Origin: Symbiodinium natans
Lineage: Eukaryota > Sar > Dinophyceae > Suessiales > Symbiodiniaceae
DNA: 64,000 nucleotides
Reading direction: 5' to 3'
Assembly: GCA_905221605.1 (NCBI GenBank)
Contig: CAJNDS010000757.1
Location: 62,001-126,000 of the forward strand
The position numbers and the translations under genes were made by a program. This document shows positions 1 through 9,949 of the stretch, one piece after another (the stretch's first letter is position 1; every line of letters begins with the position of its first letter). The notes below the pieces were generated by a model. It made no database searches. It was not told the origin of the DNA and worked only from the letters and a program-made list of their open reading frames with translations.

Positions 1-65
1 AAGCAACAAATTTTAAAAGAACACAGTTAAGATAATTATGGGCGGGTCATATGCTAGTACCATAG

Positions 66-525
66 AACGAATTCACGGCGGCTACGCCTCGGAAACTCCG
101 AGGAGTGCGCCTCAAGTGCCGTGACCCTGGCGCTCGGCATCAGCTTCTCGAACGCGATCCAGACGCACGAGGTTCCGTCCGGCTGCATCTACAACTCTCG
201 TACCCATGCCCGGTTCTTCAACTCCTTCCAGGGTGGCAATGTCGATGCTGACTACTACCCAGTGTGCAAGACCGAGACCAACCCGGTGATCATCAACTTC
301 AACCAGGGCGAGTACGACACGAACGTGTGCGGCTCCGGGCAGCCCATCGAGGATGAAGAGCTTTGCCGAGAGGCAGCTGCACACTTTGGCGAGGTCTTCT
401 CCACCTCCGGTTCCTACTCGGGCTACCCACAAGGGTGCTTCAAGTTCCTGAACGGCGACGTCTACTTCAATCGCCACGAGGGAAACCACCCCAGCCCCAA
501 CGCAGCCCCGATCTGCGTAGGGTGA
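66..525 (+). CDS. Terminal exon of a Cys-rich tandem-domain protein (dinoflagellate type)
   Basis: An open frame runs from an AG acceptor at 64-65 to TGA at 523-525. It holds two related Cys units of about 60 residues. The first runs from EECASSA through PSGC to YYPVC; the second from DEELCREAA through YPQGC to APIC just before the stop. The shared pattern is an acidic-Cys-Ala start, an aromatic/Gly middle with P-x-GC, and a closing P-x-C. I recall such Cys units from many uncharacterised dinoflagellate proteins but give them no function. There are no repeats inside, the third positions are G/C-rich, and it is the longest convincing coding stretch in the window. The 5' part of the gene lies left of the window. 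The exact exon start is uncertain, because no strong pyrimidine tract precedes 66. Confidence 0.72.
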
Positions 526-804
526 CCCGGTGACCCCCCCCTTTTGCCTGGGTGGGCAGAGCCGGGCAGAGTTCAGCTTGCAGATCCAGCGGACTCCAAT
601 GCCCAGCGTTTTCAACAGGCTTCGCAAAGTTGTGCTGGACTCGGCTCAAAGTGCAAAAGGGCCGACAAGGGTTTAAAGTGTTTATTGAAGGGTGAGAAGG
701 TTTAAAGGTATAAAAGGGTTCAGAGGCTCAGAGGGGTGTAAGAAAGGGGATGTGTGCATGACAGCACACAAGGTAGAGGCATTGATTGGGTCTACCATAC
801 GAAG
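526..804 (+). other. 3' flank of the Cys-rich gene and 5' flank of the RCC1-like gene
   Basis: Non-repetitive sequence after the stop at 525. I see no poly(A) signal of the usual animal type and no promoter motif; dinoflagellates generally lack both. Short frames here have no recognisable content. Confidence 0.4.
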
Positions 805-3351
805 ATGCCGTTCCCACGGTGCATGTTGCCGCAATCCGCACGCAGGTTTTATTTGAGTAGTTTTTTTGAGTCTCAGGTTGTTGGTTCATATTCAGTGTCT
901 TGTGATTCCCTCGACTGGCGGGGCTTCCGAGACCTGGCGACCCTACTGAGAAGAAAGCCCGGCCGAGAGGCCTATTTTCCAAGAAGCCTCCCATAACCCT
1001 AAACCCTATACGCCCTTACTGAAAAGACAAGGACCCTGGGCCCAAAGCTCCCAAACCCCAAAACCCAAAACCCAAAACCCAACCCCAAACCCTAAACCCT
1101 AAACCCCTAAACCCTAAACCCCTAAACCCCTAAACCCCTAAACCCCAAACCCCAAACCCCTAAACCCTAAACCCCTAAACCCTAAACCCTAAACCCTAAA
1201 CCCCTAAACCCTAACCCCCTAAACCCTGAACCCTAAACCCTAAACCCCTAAACCCTAAACCCCTAAACCCTAAACGCCTAAACCGCTAAACCTCTAAACC
1301 CAAAGCCCGTTGAACCCGCCCGAGGAGGAACGTGCATCAGATCCGCGCGACTTCTGGTGCCTTCGCCGCCGTCTGTGCGGATGGAGCCTCGGTTTGAGTG
1401 GAGTCAAGTGCGGGGTTTAGGGTTTTGGGCTTAGGGTTTAGGGAAACCCTAAACCCTAAACCCTAAACCCTAAACCCTAAACCCTAAACCCTAAACCCAA
1501 AACCCCCAAACCCCAAACCCCAAACCCCAAACCCCAAACCCCAAACCAAACCCAGGGAGGGTTGAGGGTTGAGCGAGGTGTACATTCGGCTGAGCTACTT
1601 GCTGTCGATGTCGTAAGGCAACCTGTATAGGCGTCTTTGTAAGCCCCGAATCCTAAACCCACAGCCCTGGCTGCGCAGCACTAAGGCTTATTCTAGGGTT
1701 CTTAAGGGAGGGGGGTTCAAGGGAGGTATGTAACCCAAGGTGCAAGGAAGCACCCAGAACTTGATCGCCAGAACCTGCAGAAATGCTTAACTTCAAGATC
1801 AACCCGAAACCGTAAACCCTAAACCTTACACGGTTCTTAAGGGAGGGGGGGGTTCAAGGTGGGGTAGGTACGTACCTTACTTTTTAGGGTTCAGGGTTCA
1901 GGCTTCTTAAGGGAAGTAGTTACCTAGCAAACCTTGGGAAAGCTTGGGGAGCCTTAAGGAGTAGTGGGGGGAGTATTAGGGAACCTGTAGGAAAGAAGAT
2001 CCATCCCCAAATCCAGGGCACCCTCAACCCTAAGCCTTGAGCCCTAAACGCGGAACCCCTTAAACCCTGAACCCAAAACCTTAAACCCTAAACCCTAAAC
2101 CCTAAACCCTAAACCCCTACATTCCTAAACCCTGCACCCCAAGCCCCGTGAACCTTGAAGCTTTGAGCCCCAAACCCCAAGAAATTCTGGATGCTAATTT
2201 CCTCCTTAGCCCTAAAGCCCGAGGATCCGGGAAGCCCTATGGACCCTAAAAGCTTTGAGCTTAGGGATTAGGAGGGGTTAGGGCTTAGCGTTTAGGGTTT
2301 AAGGTCTAAATCAAAATCTGAAGAGCTAACAACTCGAATACAAGGGCCTTCAGAATTAGAATAGGGTTTTGGTGGGGTTATTATAGTATAACTCTAAACG
2401 CCATATTGAATCTGAAACCCCTCCAGCCCTACAGCCCCAAACTCGTGACCCTAAACCCTAAACCCTAAACCCTAAACCCTAAACCCTAAACCCTAAACCC
2501 TAAACCCTAAACCCTAAACCCTAAACCCTAAACCCTAAACCCTAAACCCTAAACCCTCTAGTCGCCAAGTGTCTCGCTTCGTGACAGTCCGCATGACCGA
2601 TTGCATAAATCCTAAAGCCTGAACCCTAAACCCTAAACCCTAAATCGTGGAAGGCTCTGTGGTCGCCTGGGGGAGCACGGCCCACGGCGGAGACTGCCGT
2701 GCTGTGGAGGCAGAGCTCGCTGAGGACGAGCTGTGGATTCAGGGTTCAGGGTTTAGGGTCTAGGGTTTGGGGTTTTGGGGTTTTGGGGTTTTGGGGTTTT
2801 GGGGTTTAGGGTTTAGGGCTTGGGGTTTAGGGTGTAGGGTGTAGGGTTTAGGGTGTTTTCGGTTTGGGTTGGGGGTCTAGCGTTTTAGGGCTTAGACTTT
2901 CGGGGATACTCTCGGCAGGCTGTTTGTCTAGGGTGCTTCTCGGGTCAGCGCGGAGGGAAATGTGCGCTTACGATATTGGGGGCACCTTATTGGGGTCCTT
3001 ATCAGAAGGGAACCCCAGTCTTTGGGGTGGAAAAACACCCTAAACCCTAAACCCTAAACCCTAAACCCTAAACCCTAAACCCTAAACCCTAAACCCTAAA
3101 CCCTAAACCCTACACCCCAAACCCCCCCTCCCTCCCCCCCAAAATGGAGGAAGGAGACCCAATCCTCCACCTGATCTTGCAAGGAAGGCGCAGGTCCTGG
3201 AACAACCCGGCCAAAGAAAAACGCGAAGCCAACCCCAAACCCTTAACCCTAAACCCTAAACCCTAAACCCTAAACCCTAAGCTCCAAAACCCACAAAAAG
3301 CAAAACCAGGCCTCCCCAGGCCACCAAGCCCTACCGCGGAACTGTTCTTGA
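805..3351 (+). CDS. Small RCC1-like repeat protein, four exons
   Basis: Proposed exons are 805-845, 1325-1383, 2654-2743 and 3320-3351, joined phase 2, 1, 1. The ATG at 805 directly follows AAG, which could be a trans-splice acceptor. Exon 2 reads RNVHQIRATSGAFAAVCADG; exon 3 continues SVVAWGSTAHGGDC and ends ELWIQ. This AT-x-x-AFAA-x-x-x-DG / SVVxWGxxxxGGD pattern is the RCC1/HERC-like repeat that is abundant in dinoflagellate proteins. The last exon would add about nine residues and end at TGA 3349-3351; it is the weakest part. Donors are GT (846), GA (1384) and GT (2744). The middle two exons are well supported by the repeat pattern; the first and last rest on phase and splice sites only. 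The product would be 73 residues, about one repeat and a half, so it may be a fragment of a longer gene. Introns hold CCCTAAA arrays. Confidence 0.6.
1085..1310. repeat. Degenerate CCCTAAA / CCCCTAAA array
   Basis: Telomere-type units of 7 and 8 bases mixed, inside the first intron of the RCC1-like gene. Confidence 0.9.
1441..1553. repeat. CCCTAAA array grading into CCCCAAA
   Basis: Seven to eight perfect CCCTAAA units are followed by CCCCAAA variants. Lies in the second intron of the RCC1-like gene. Confidence 0.9.
2450..2558. repeat. CCCTAAA array, near perfect
   Basis: About 15 consecutive perfect 7-mers, ending about 95 bases before the exon at 2654. Confidence 0.95.
3037..3117. repeat. 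CCCTAAA array
   Basis: About 11 perfect 7-mers upstream of the proposed last exon of the RCC1-like gene. Confidence 0.95.
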
Positions 3352-4998
3352 TTTTACATTTCATGTTTTGGGTTTCGGGTTTAGGGTTTAGGTTTTAGGG
3401 AGGGGTTCAGGAGGATCAAATTTAGGAATATTTTCAGGTTTGAAAGGGCCAACCTGGGCCAACAGCCAACCTAGCCCAGCCTCCTGACCGGAACTATGCC
3501 ACTGCTGGGAGGACTCGCGGCTTTCGCGCCCAGGCAGCTTCGAACCCTAAACCCTCAACCCTGAACCCTACACCCTAAGCCCTAAACCGCCTAGGTGGTC
3601 GGGTTTAGGGTTTACGGTTTAGTTTCGGGTCCAGGGCTTCAGTCGGTTCAGCCTGCTATATACCCATCTAGCATGAAATGGCTTTGCGATGCTAGGGGCC
3701 AAGCCCGAAACCCAAAACCCAAAACCCTAAACCCTGAACCCTAAACCTTAAACCCTGCACCCTCTACACCCTGCACCCTAAACCTTACACCCTGCGCCCT
3801 GCACCCTAAACCCCAATTGAGTTCCTGGGCACCAATCCACCACCCAAAGCCCCAAGCCATGTCGAGCCCCTTTCAGCCTCGTCCACCTGACTGTAGCCGT
3901 GCAGGCCGTGTTCTCAACGCCACACACGTCCCAAAACCGACAAAACCCCCAAACCTTTGAGTAACCCTTCGACCCCAACCCTAAGGACTGAACCCTGAAC
4001 CCCAAAAATCCTAAGGCCCTTAAACCCAAGCTGCAGCAGGCGCGAGAGAGGCTCTCTCCAAACGCCGTCGGCTTCGCTACAAGCAGCCGGGATGGTAGCC
4101 CAGCAACCTGCCGAGATTTTCAAGAGGGTTCAGGGTTTAGTGTTTCGAGTCCTAAGCCCCAAACCCTAAATATCAGGGTACCCTAAGCCCTAAACCCCAA
4201 GTCACTAAGCTCCTAAACCCTTGAGCGTGGCTGCAAGGGTATCGAGGCTACGTGGGCATCTGCGGCCGGAGGCGCACAGATGCCCTGAAGCCCTGTGCAG
4301 TTCCTTCCTGAACCCCAACCGCTTCAACCCCCAAACCCCAAACCTTAAACCCCAATCCCTTGCAATCTCAGGGTTCAGACCCAAAACCCGAAATGCAGGA
4401 AGCCCCTAGAACCCGTTCCCTAAACCCTAAGCTAGTTTAGGGGACTAGGGTTTCTGAACGCTAAGCCCTACGCGTCTTCCCCTCCCACCCCTTCGAAGAA
4501 GATCTCACCCGCGACGAAGCGCCGACCACCTGTGTCGGGACCAATTAGGGGCCAACAGGCTCTGGTTAGGGTAGGTCGGCTGAGGGTGCTTAAAGGGCAT
4601 AAAGGGCTTAAAAAGGTTTCTAGGCTTCTTGAGGGTAGTTGGTGCTATCCGTGTTATCAGGGTCATTAAGGTCATTAGGGTCATCAGAAGCGTGATTGGG
4701 GGTTATGAAGGTTGCAGGGTTAAGGTGCTGGGTGTCCTTATGGTGTTAGAGTTTTAGGGCTGAGAGTTTAGCACTGATCGAGTTTTTTGGGTTAGGGGCT
4801 TATGGATTTAAGGTTTCCACGTATTTGGGCGCAGGGTCAAGGTTTTTGTTTGTTTTGTGGGGGTCAAAGGGTTTAAATCCCAAAGGCCACGGCTTTTGGG
4901 AGCATTCAGTAGGGCCCGGAGTAGGCCCTTCTTCCCTTCTTTAAGGGTTTAGGTTCCCTTGCAAGCCCCTTTACACCACAAAGGGCACCCCTTTTGAT

Positions 4999-5116
4999 TA
5001 ACCCTAAACCCTAAACCCTAAACCCTAAACCCTAAACCCTAAACCCTAAACCCTAAACCCTAAACCCTAAACCCTAAACCCTAAACCCTAAACCCTAAAC
5101 CCTAAACCCTAAACCC
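4999..5116. repeat. CCCTAAA array, perfect
   Basis: About 16 consecutive CCCTAAA units immediately after a copy of the short ACCCAGAGTAGG element. Confidence 0.95.
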
Positions 5117-5510
5117 GTAAAACCTTAACACTCTTGGGTCTGGTTCAAGGGAGCTGTGAGGCTTGAGAAGGCTTAGAGTCTAAGGCCCTGAACGGTTGGG
5201 TGATCGAGGGGCCCAAAGAGGGTTTGGGTAAACCCTAAACCCTAAATCCTAAAGCCTGAATCCTAAGCCCTAAACCCCAAAACCCTAAACCCTAAACCCT
5301 AAACCCTAAACCCTAAACCCTAAACCCTAAACCCTAAATCCTAAACCCTAGGTTAGGGATGCCATGCCCTACGCCCCCGAAGCCGAACGCCTGACATGGA
5401 TCTGTAGCTGCCCCGATCTGCATGATCTCAACCACTGGCCGTGCTGGCACTGGGAAAAAGGGTCTGAGGGTTTCAGGGAAGCCCTACACTGTAAACCCTG
5501 AACCCTGAAC

Positions 5511-5712
5511 TCTAAACCCTAAACCCTAAACCCTAAACCCTAAACCCTAAACCCTAAACCCTAAACCCTAAACCCTAAACCCTAAACCCTCAAGCCTAAC
5601 GCCTAAACCCTAAAGCCTAAACCCTAAACCCTAAACCCTAAAGCCTAAACCCTAAACCCGAAACCCTAAACCCTAAACCCTAGCCCTAAACCCTTACTAA
5701 ACCCTAAAGGGC
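5511..5712. repeat. CCCTAAA array with interruptions
   Basis: Perfect units in the left half, mixed with CCTAAAG and CCCGAAA variants to the right. Confidence 0.93.
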
Positions 5713-6150
5713 TCCAGGGCTATCTAGAAGGGAGGCCCAACCTCAACCCAGAGTAACCCCAAACCCTAAACCCGAAACCCTGAACCCTGAGCCCGACTCT
5801 AAACCTTGAGCACGCAAGCCCCAAGCCCTAAGCTCGAAGCCCTAAACCCTATAATATGAGCCTTTTGTTGGCCCGCGGTTTTCAAGTTTCTCCACAAGCC
5901 AAACGGCTGTCCCCTTCTGATTCCTGGATTACTGGGGGGTGACCTGGTGGCCATAGCTACCCCAAACCCTTAACTTGGGTTAGAGGCCCACTTTCATTGG
6001 GTCCCCCAAACCTCGCGAAGAGGGGGCCCCTCCAAGAATGTAAGCCCTAAAGTAGTACGGAGTACTTTGGTGTACTACAGTAGGGTCTGTTTATGAACTG
6101 CGAATCACGCTTCGCCAAAGTTAGGATCTAGAAGAAAGCCCTGGAAACAG

Positions 6151-8509
6151 GTCTACAAGTACACCGACAAGGCCTGCGCGCTCGCGAAGGCCAGCTTTCG
6201 CGAAGATTCGGGGCCACGCCCGAGGCCTCGAACCCTAAACCCCAAGACATAACCCCTGAACCCTCAACCCTCAACGGAGAACCCTGAAGCCCTCAGTCCC
6301 ACAAGACTTACAACCGCACAATACCCCTCCCCCTCTCTCCCTACCTGACAGGTACACTTCGAATATTTTGTGGGGGGGGGGGGGGTTGGGGGGGTTAGTA
6401 GGGTTTCGCGTTTAGCATTTAGGGTTAGGGGTTACGGTTCAGCTGTGTTTCACTTTTTGTCTTCCTTCTGTTAGTCTTAGAGTTCGGAAAGCCAGAAGGT
6501 TTTCTCCCTAATCCCTACACCCTAAACCAACCTCCCCAAGTCCGACCTCCCTAACTCCTAAACCCAAGATCCAAAGCCTTCTACTAAGGGACCCCTATTT
6601 TGGGAAATTGAACCGCACAACCCCAAACCCTGCAACCCCAAAACCCGTAAAGCCGCAAACCCTTATCGGACCTGTCCCGAAGCCCTGAGCCCAAAACCCA
6701 GCGATAACTCCTGGAACCCTAAACCCTAAACCCTAAACCCTAAACCCTAAACCCTAAACCCTAAACCCTAAACCCTAAACCCTAAACCCTAAACCCTAAA
6801 CCCTGAAGGAAGCTTTTGACAACGCCATGACCGACCTAGACTCGCTGGATGCGGAGCAGTGCGCCTGGGGTGGAGGGTGCCAGGGTTTAGGGTCTAGGGC
6901 CTAGGGTTTAAGGTTTAAGGCGTAGGGTTTAGCGTTTAGGGTTTGCCCTTGTGAGGTTGAGGGGCTTCAAGGATACGAATGGCTGTCATTAGGGGCCGCG
7001 CGCTGGCACTAAGGTCTATAGACCCGAAAGCACACCCTTTGGAGAAGGACCCATGGACCGTAAACCGTAAATCCTAAACCCGAAACCCGAAACCCGAAAC
7101 CCGAAACCCGAAACCCGAAACCCTAAACCCTAAACCCTAAACCCTAAACCCTAAACCCTAAACCTTAAACCAACCCCAAAACCCCACCGACATGTGTGTC
7201 GGGCTCTTCAGGTACAAGGACAGCGCGGCCATTATGCAGCTGCTCAGGGACAACTTATCACTGTGGCAGGCACGTCCCCAGACTCAGCTTCCTAGAGCTT
7301 AGGGTTTCGGGTTTAGGGTTTAGGGGACCGGAAGGCCCCCAAGCCCCCCAAAAACCGCAAAATTTGATGGCCGTCCAGCTCCATGCTAGACCCCAACCCC
7401 CCAAACGCCTGCAGGCCTCGGGTTTGGGGTTTAGGGTTTATTGGAGGTTCAAGGGGAGAAGTAGGGGTTGTTGATACAAGACCTACACACCAAACGGTGG
7501 CTTAGTGTGCCCAGTAAGAGCCCACGAACATGCAAGGCCTGAAGCTTCCAGGCTTTCGGGGGTTTAGGGTTTAGGGTTTAGGGTTTAGGGTTTAGGGTTT
7601 AGCGTTTAGGGTTTGGGGTTGAGGGTTTTAGCCGTTTTTTGGGCGTGTAGGGTAGGGTTTAGGCATGTAGGGGTTGTAAGGGAATTTGGGACTGCAAACT
7701 GCTCTCCTAATGCCCCCAAAACCCCCGAACCCTAAACCGCAGATTGCACTCCCCAGTCTCATTTGGTTTAGGGTTTAGGGTTTAGGGTTTAGGGTTTAGG
7801 GTTTAGGGTTTAGGGTTTAGGGTTTAGGGACCCCTAAAGCCCTAAACCTTTAACCCTCCAAAGCTCTAGCGTTCCGAAGTTTCAGAAGTTTTGGGTCAAG
7901 CCCTCCTGCGCCCGAATCCTAAACCCTAAACCCTAAACCCTAAACCCTAAACCCTAAACCCTAAACCCTAAACCCTGAACCCTGAACCCTGAACCCTAGA
8001 ACCCTAGACCCTGCCTTGTGCAGGCAGATCTCCCTGGCGTGCCTCCATGCTCGTGTTGGGAAGGGGGAGGGCAGAGATCGACCCCGTCTAGGGTTTAGGG
8101 TTTAGGGCTTAGGGCTTAGGGTTAGGGCTTAGGGCTTAGGGCTGAACCGGAAAGTCCTGTCTTGAGTTTAGGCTCGCCCACTGCTCCAAGCATCATATAG
8201 TGCACGTGGGGTTTAGGTTTGGGGTTCGGGGTTTAGGGTGTTTCGGGAGTTGAAGCTCAGTTCCACAGGCAGCAAGAGGGGCGTCCTTGCAACAAACCCT
8301 AAGCCCTGGACCCGAGCCCCAAACTGCAGTCCCTAAAGCCCGAGGCCCTGAAATCCTTGAAACCCCAAAACTCCCATGCACCCGATAAACCCTTTGCAGC
8401 CCTTAAACTCTGTTAACCCCCTAAAGCCTAGAACCCTTAGAATCCCATAAGCTCTATCTGCCAGGATGGCAAGGCTGAGCAGGATGGCACTGCAGTAGAG
8501 GACATGTGA
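6151..8509 (+). CDS. 14-3-3 protein, C-terminal exons
   Basis: Five exons: 6151-6189 (ends DKACALAK), 6809-6858 (EAFDNAMTDLDSLDAE), 7212-7269 (YKDSAAIMQLLRDNLSLW), 8024-8038 (ADLPG) and 8465-8509 (DGKAEQDGTAVEDM, TGA). Joined, they reproduce the last helices of 14-3-3 without a gap, including the hallmark YKDS..IMQLLRDNL-LW and an acidic tail. 14-3-3 proteins are dimeric phosphoserine/phosphothreonine-binding adaptors of the cytosol. Introns begin GC (6190), GT (6859), GC (7270) and GT (8039), and all end in AG. Phases agree at each joint. The first two thirds of the protein (dimer interface, phosphate-binding Lys/Arg/Tyr) were not found upstream, where 2.8 kb of repeat-rich DNA precedes the first exon seen; they may be in very small exons that I missed, or the copy may be partial. 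The family call is secure, completeness is not. Confidence 0.92.
6717..6806. repeat. CCCTAAA array abutting a 14-3-3 exon
   Basis: About 12 perfect units fill the 3' end of the intron; only CCTGAAG separates the array from the exon at 6809. Confidence 0.95.
7064..7172. repeat. CCCGAAA block joined to CCCTAAA block
   Basis: About six CCCGAAA units followed by about seven CCCTAAA units inside a 14-3-3 intron; an example of locally homogenised variants. Confidence 0.93.
7764..7830. repeat. TTTAGGG array
   Basis: About nine perfect units in the opposite orientation to the neighbouring arrays; in the fourth 14-3-3 intron region. Confidence 0.95.
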
Positions 8510-9949
8510 GCCATGGACGTCTTTCAACGGGTGTAGGGTTTAGGGTTTAGGCTTTTCGCTTTCGGGTTTGGGGTGTCTTGGGTTTCAAGCAAAGACTCCT
8601 GACACTTCCTCAGAAACCCACATCCCAATCCCCATAGCTTAAACCGAAGCCTCGACCCCTAAGCCCCAAGCCTGAAGCCCCAAAATGGGGTTTAGGGTTT
8701 AGGGTTTAGGGTCTAGGGTTTAGGGTTTAGGGTTTAGGGTTTAGGGTTACCAAAGCTTGTTGTCGAAATCGGGAAATCGGATGAACATCCCATAAGATTC
8801 TAAACCGAACCCCTGCTCTCCTCGCTCCCGCCCTAGACCATAAACTCTAACCCTAAACCCTAAACTTCAAACCCAAAAACCTAGATAGCCCCGAAGCCTA
8901 AGCCCTAAACCCTAGCTCTCCAGGTCTGAAGTTTTGGAGACTCGGGGTTTCAGTCTTCATGACCTCACCGCAATGTCCGTCTTTAGGGTTTAGTAGGGCA
9001 CTCATATTCTTTTTCATAATATATACATTTGTTCTTCGGGGGAAGTTAGGTTCCTTGAGCAACCCCTTGAATCAAAAGGGGTCGCCCCTTTTCATCCTGG
9101 GTTAAACCAAAAAAGTGGAGTTTCTAAACGAAAATGTTACTTAGACCCCCCCCCCCCCCCACACAAAAATTGCTAGCTCAACTCCCCCCCCCCTCCCCTG
9201 TTCGCAAGACCCTAAACCCTAACCCCCTAAACCCTAAACCCTAAACCCTAAACCCTAAAGCAGGGTGGCACCCAAGGGGTGCATTACTTGGGATGTTCCC
9301 CTCCTTATACTAACAGTCCTGAATAGGGATAATAATAGGGTGTACTACTATCCCTCTTAAGGACTGTTCGTATAAGGGGGAACATCCCAATGCGTTGCCC
9401 TAAACCCTGAACCCTAGTAGTCCCTAACAGTCCCAAGTACTCCTAAGCCTCCCGATGCTTCCCCGAAGATTTCCTAGGAAGCACCCCCCTCCCCCCCCAG
9501 GGTTTGGGGTTTAGGGTTCAGGGTCTAGGGTTTGGGGTGTAGGGTTAGGGTTGGAGATCGGGGGTGTCACACTCCCCTCTCCCTTCAGGGCCTGAAATGC
9601 TGCCTCCGGTTTCTAAGCGGTTCCAGATATCTCACAGGTCGGGTGTGCAATATGCTGACGTCCATCTGAAAAGTTTGGGACGAGACGTGTCACAGACTTT
9701 CAGAGCTTTGAGGTTAGTGTCTGCAAGCTCACAAACGCCCCGTCTCTGGACGAAAAGGGACATCCCCCCTAAGTAGCGCAGGACGCCTTTGGGGGAAGGG
9801 AGGCGCAGCCAGCTCGAAATCCCAAAGCTTAGAATTCTATTCCCTCAGCCCGAAACCCTGAACCCTAAACCCAAAACCCCAAACCCTGGGGGGGTGGAGG
9901 GGCTCAGTGATTCCTGCAGGTTAGGTGTGTGAAGTCGCGCTCAACTCAG
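8510..9949. other. Intergenic stretch after 14-3-3
   Basis: Contains a TTTAGGG array (8690-8750), poly(C) runs near 9146 and 9186, a MITE-like element (9288-9390) and a short open segment at 9564-9776 (70 codons) that I cannot assign. No other gene seen. Confidence 0.5.
9288..9390. mobile_element. MITE-like element, family 1 (TTGGGATGTTCCCC ends)
   Basis: About 103 bp with near-perfect terminal inverted repeats of about 40 bp, starting TTGGGATGTTCCCC and ending in the complement, both arms containing the CAGTCC-T-A core. No coding capacity. Related copies lie at 25800-25902, 42812-42920 and 52798-52906. Confidence 0.8.

Larger units (their letters stand above)
3352..6150. other. Intergenic or intronic stretch, telomere-type arrays and short unassigned open segments
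   Basis: Mostly degenerate CCCTAAA DNA with long perfect arrays at 4999-5116, 5228-5350 and 5511-5712. Non-repeat islands near 4027-4110, 4246-4290, 4490-4540 and 5395-5460 have open frames of 15-30 codons, but none resembles the missing 5' exons of the 14-3-3 gene that follows, and I could not join them. 4905-5000 is a copy of a short repeated element (shared core GACCCAGAGTAGGCCC, here diverged). Confidence 0.6.

Noticed and set aside
4999-5116. True chromosome end
   Set aside because: Unique coding exons occur on both sides of every array, and arrays of both orientations alternate.
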